Positions 6,993 to 7,881 of a stretch of 7,881 nt of DNA are shown here, one piece after another. The position numbers and the translations under genes are program-made. Source of the stretch: Flavobacteriia bacterium (GTDB lineage Bacteria > Bacteroidota > Bacteroidia > Flavobacteriales > Flavobacteriaceae); contig JAHBAN010000114.1 of assembly GCA_018500075.1 (NCBI GenBank), positions 1 to 7,881 on the forward strand. The letters run 5' to 3'. Each line of letters opens with the position of its first letter. The stretch's first letter is position 1. Below the pieces are notes generated by a model, which was not told the DNA's origin, did no database searches, and saw only the letters and a list, made by a program, of their open reading frames with translations.

Positions 6993-7881
6993 TCAGGCGG
7001 GTTGCTCGCCTTTGCGCGCAATCGCCGCGATCCCTTCGTCAAGCTCGGCATTGGCACGCGCCGCCCGCTTTCTCAGGGTCTCGATATTGGCCGCGGCAAA
7101 ATTGGCGCGCTCCTCGTCTTCCTGCTTGCTGGAGAAGCGGACAAAAAACGCGAGGAAAGAGGCGCAGGTAACAACGATCCCGAGGATGAAAAACGCTTGG
7201 GACCAGTCGATCACGTTCTTGAAGAGAAAGCCCGCAAGCACCGCGCCCGCATTGCCGCCCGCGCCCACAACACCTGCCACCGCGCCCAGCGCTTTCTTGT
7301 TGATAAAGGGCACAACCGAATAGGTCGCCCCTTCCGCCATCTGGGTGAAGAGTGAGAACACAATCAGCGCCGGCAAGGCCAGAAACAACACGTGCATCTG
7401 ACTGAAGACCATGAGCGCACAGCCCTCAAAGAAGATACAGACAAAGAGCCAGAAGCTGCGCCCCTTCAGGCCCCAGAGCGCGCCGAAATTGTCGCCAAAG
7501 AGTCCGCCCAAGGTGCGGGCAAAAAGATTCATCAGGCCAAAAGACGCCGCCACAAATCCCGCCGCCACAAGGCTGAGGTCAAAGTAGTCCATGAAGTAGA
7601 GCGCGGCGACGTTGTTCACCGTCAGCTCGATGCCAAAACAGGCGCCATAAATCACAAAGAGCACCCAGACCCGCGGGTCTTTCAACGCGTTCATATAGTT
7701 GCCGGTGACTTTTTTCTTCTCTTCCATCTTGCCAGCCGCGCGCAGCGCGTCAAAGTTGCCGTCAGGCGCGTCTTGGGTGAGGAAATAATAGCCAATCCCG
7801 GTGAGGAAGATGATCACCCCGACCACAACCATAGACAGCCGCCAGCCCACAGCCTCAGAAAAGCCGAAGCCGACGACCATA
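6993..7881 (-). CDS. NarK1-type nitrate transporter (major facilitator superfamily), C-terminal part
   Basis: An inner-membrane nitrate transporter of the NarK1/NrtP branch, proposed nitrate:proton symporters. About 296 C-terminal residues are in the window; the frame is open to position 7881, and the Met codon at 7880 is internal, so the N-terminal helices and first nitrate signature lie outside. Counting from that Met: hydrophobic segments near 15-35, 70-88, 103-124, 143-160, 165-190, 197-222 and 226-248. The transmembrane-8 arginine is R122 in NLFARTLGGLFGD, equivalent in position to R305 of NarK. MAEGATYSVVPFINKKALGA followed by GVVGAGGNAGAVLAG (residues 203-217) is the characteristic NarK1 second nitrate signature. 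A charged cytoplasmic tail of about 47 residues follows the last helix. The sequence is clearly unlike that of the adjacent NarK2, so this is not a simple tandem duplicate. It is probably the first or an early gene of the operon. Confidence 0.93.
   Translation of the reverse strand, partial: MVVGFGFSEAVGWRLSMVVVGVIIFLTGIGYYFLTQDAPDGNFDALRAAGKMEEKKKVTGNYMNALKDPRVWVLFVIYGACFGIELTVNNVAALYFMDYFDLSLVAAGFVAASFGLMNLFARTLGGLFGDNFGALWGLKGRSFWLFVCIFFEGCALMVFSQMHVLFLALPALIVFSLFTQMAEGATYSVVPFINKKALGAVAGVVGAGGNAGAVLAGFLFKNVIDWSQAFFILGIVVTCASFLAFFVRFSSKQEDEERANFAAANIETLRKRAARANAELDEGIAAIARKGEQPA

Overview
The window carries most of a respiratory nitrate reductase operon, read entirely on the minus strand (from high to low coordinates). 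In transcription order it holds: the 3' part of a NarK1-type nitrate transporter (6993-7881, 5' end outside the window), a complete NarK2-type nitrate/nitrite transporter (5525-6919), narG (1723-5463), narH (203-1726), and the first 67 codons of narJ (1-201). narI would be expected beyond position 1 but is not seen. No RNA genes, mobile elements, CRISPR arrays or long non-coding stretches are present. The only gene-free sequence is a 73-base gap between the two transporters, a 61-base gap before narG, and a single base between narH and narJ.

The sequence is GC-rich, with strong third-position GC bias that throws up long meaningless antisense frames. The protein style, and the pairing of NarK1 and NarK2 transporters ahead of narGHJ, suggest an alphaproteobacterium, most likely a Rhodobacterales/roseobacter-type denitrifier or nitrate respirer. 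That assignment is inference from family resemblance, not from any marker gene.

The genes fit one pathway. The two transporters bring nitrate across the inner membrane, NarK1 as a proposed proton-linked importer and NarK2 as a nitrate/nitrite exchanger. NarG reduces nitrate to nitrite on the cytoplasmic face at a molybdenum bis-MGD centre. NarH passes electrons through four iron-sulfur clusters, and NarJ is the dedicated chaperone for cofactor loading of NarG. All cofactor ligands that can be checked in NarG and NarH are present, as are the substrate-binding arginines of NarK2, so the system looks intact and functional. narG-narH overlap by 4 bases and narH-narJ are one base apart, which suggests translational coupling.

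No new biological system was found. The points worth a second look are modest: NarK1 and NarK2 are separate genes, whereas Paracoccus encodes them as one fused protein; a strong GC hairpin sits between narK2 and the narG ribosome binding site, with a weaker one between narK1 and narK2; and NarK2 has an alanine-substituted second nitrate signature helix. Operon promoters and any FNR or NarR-type sites would lie upstream of narK1, outside the window.
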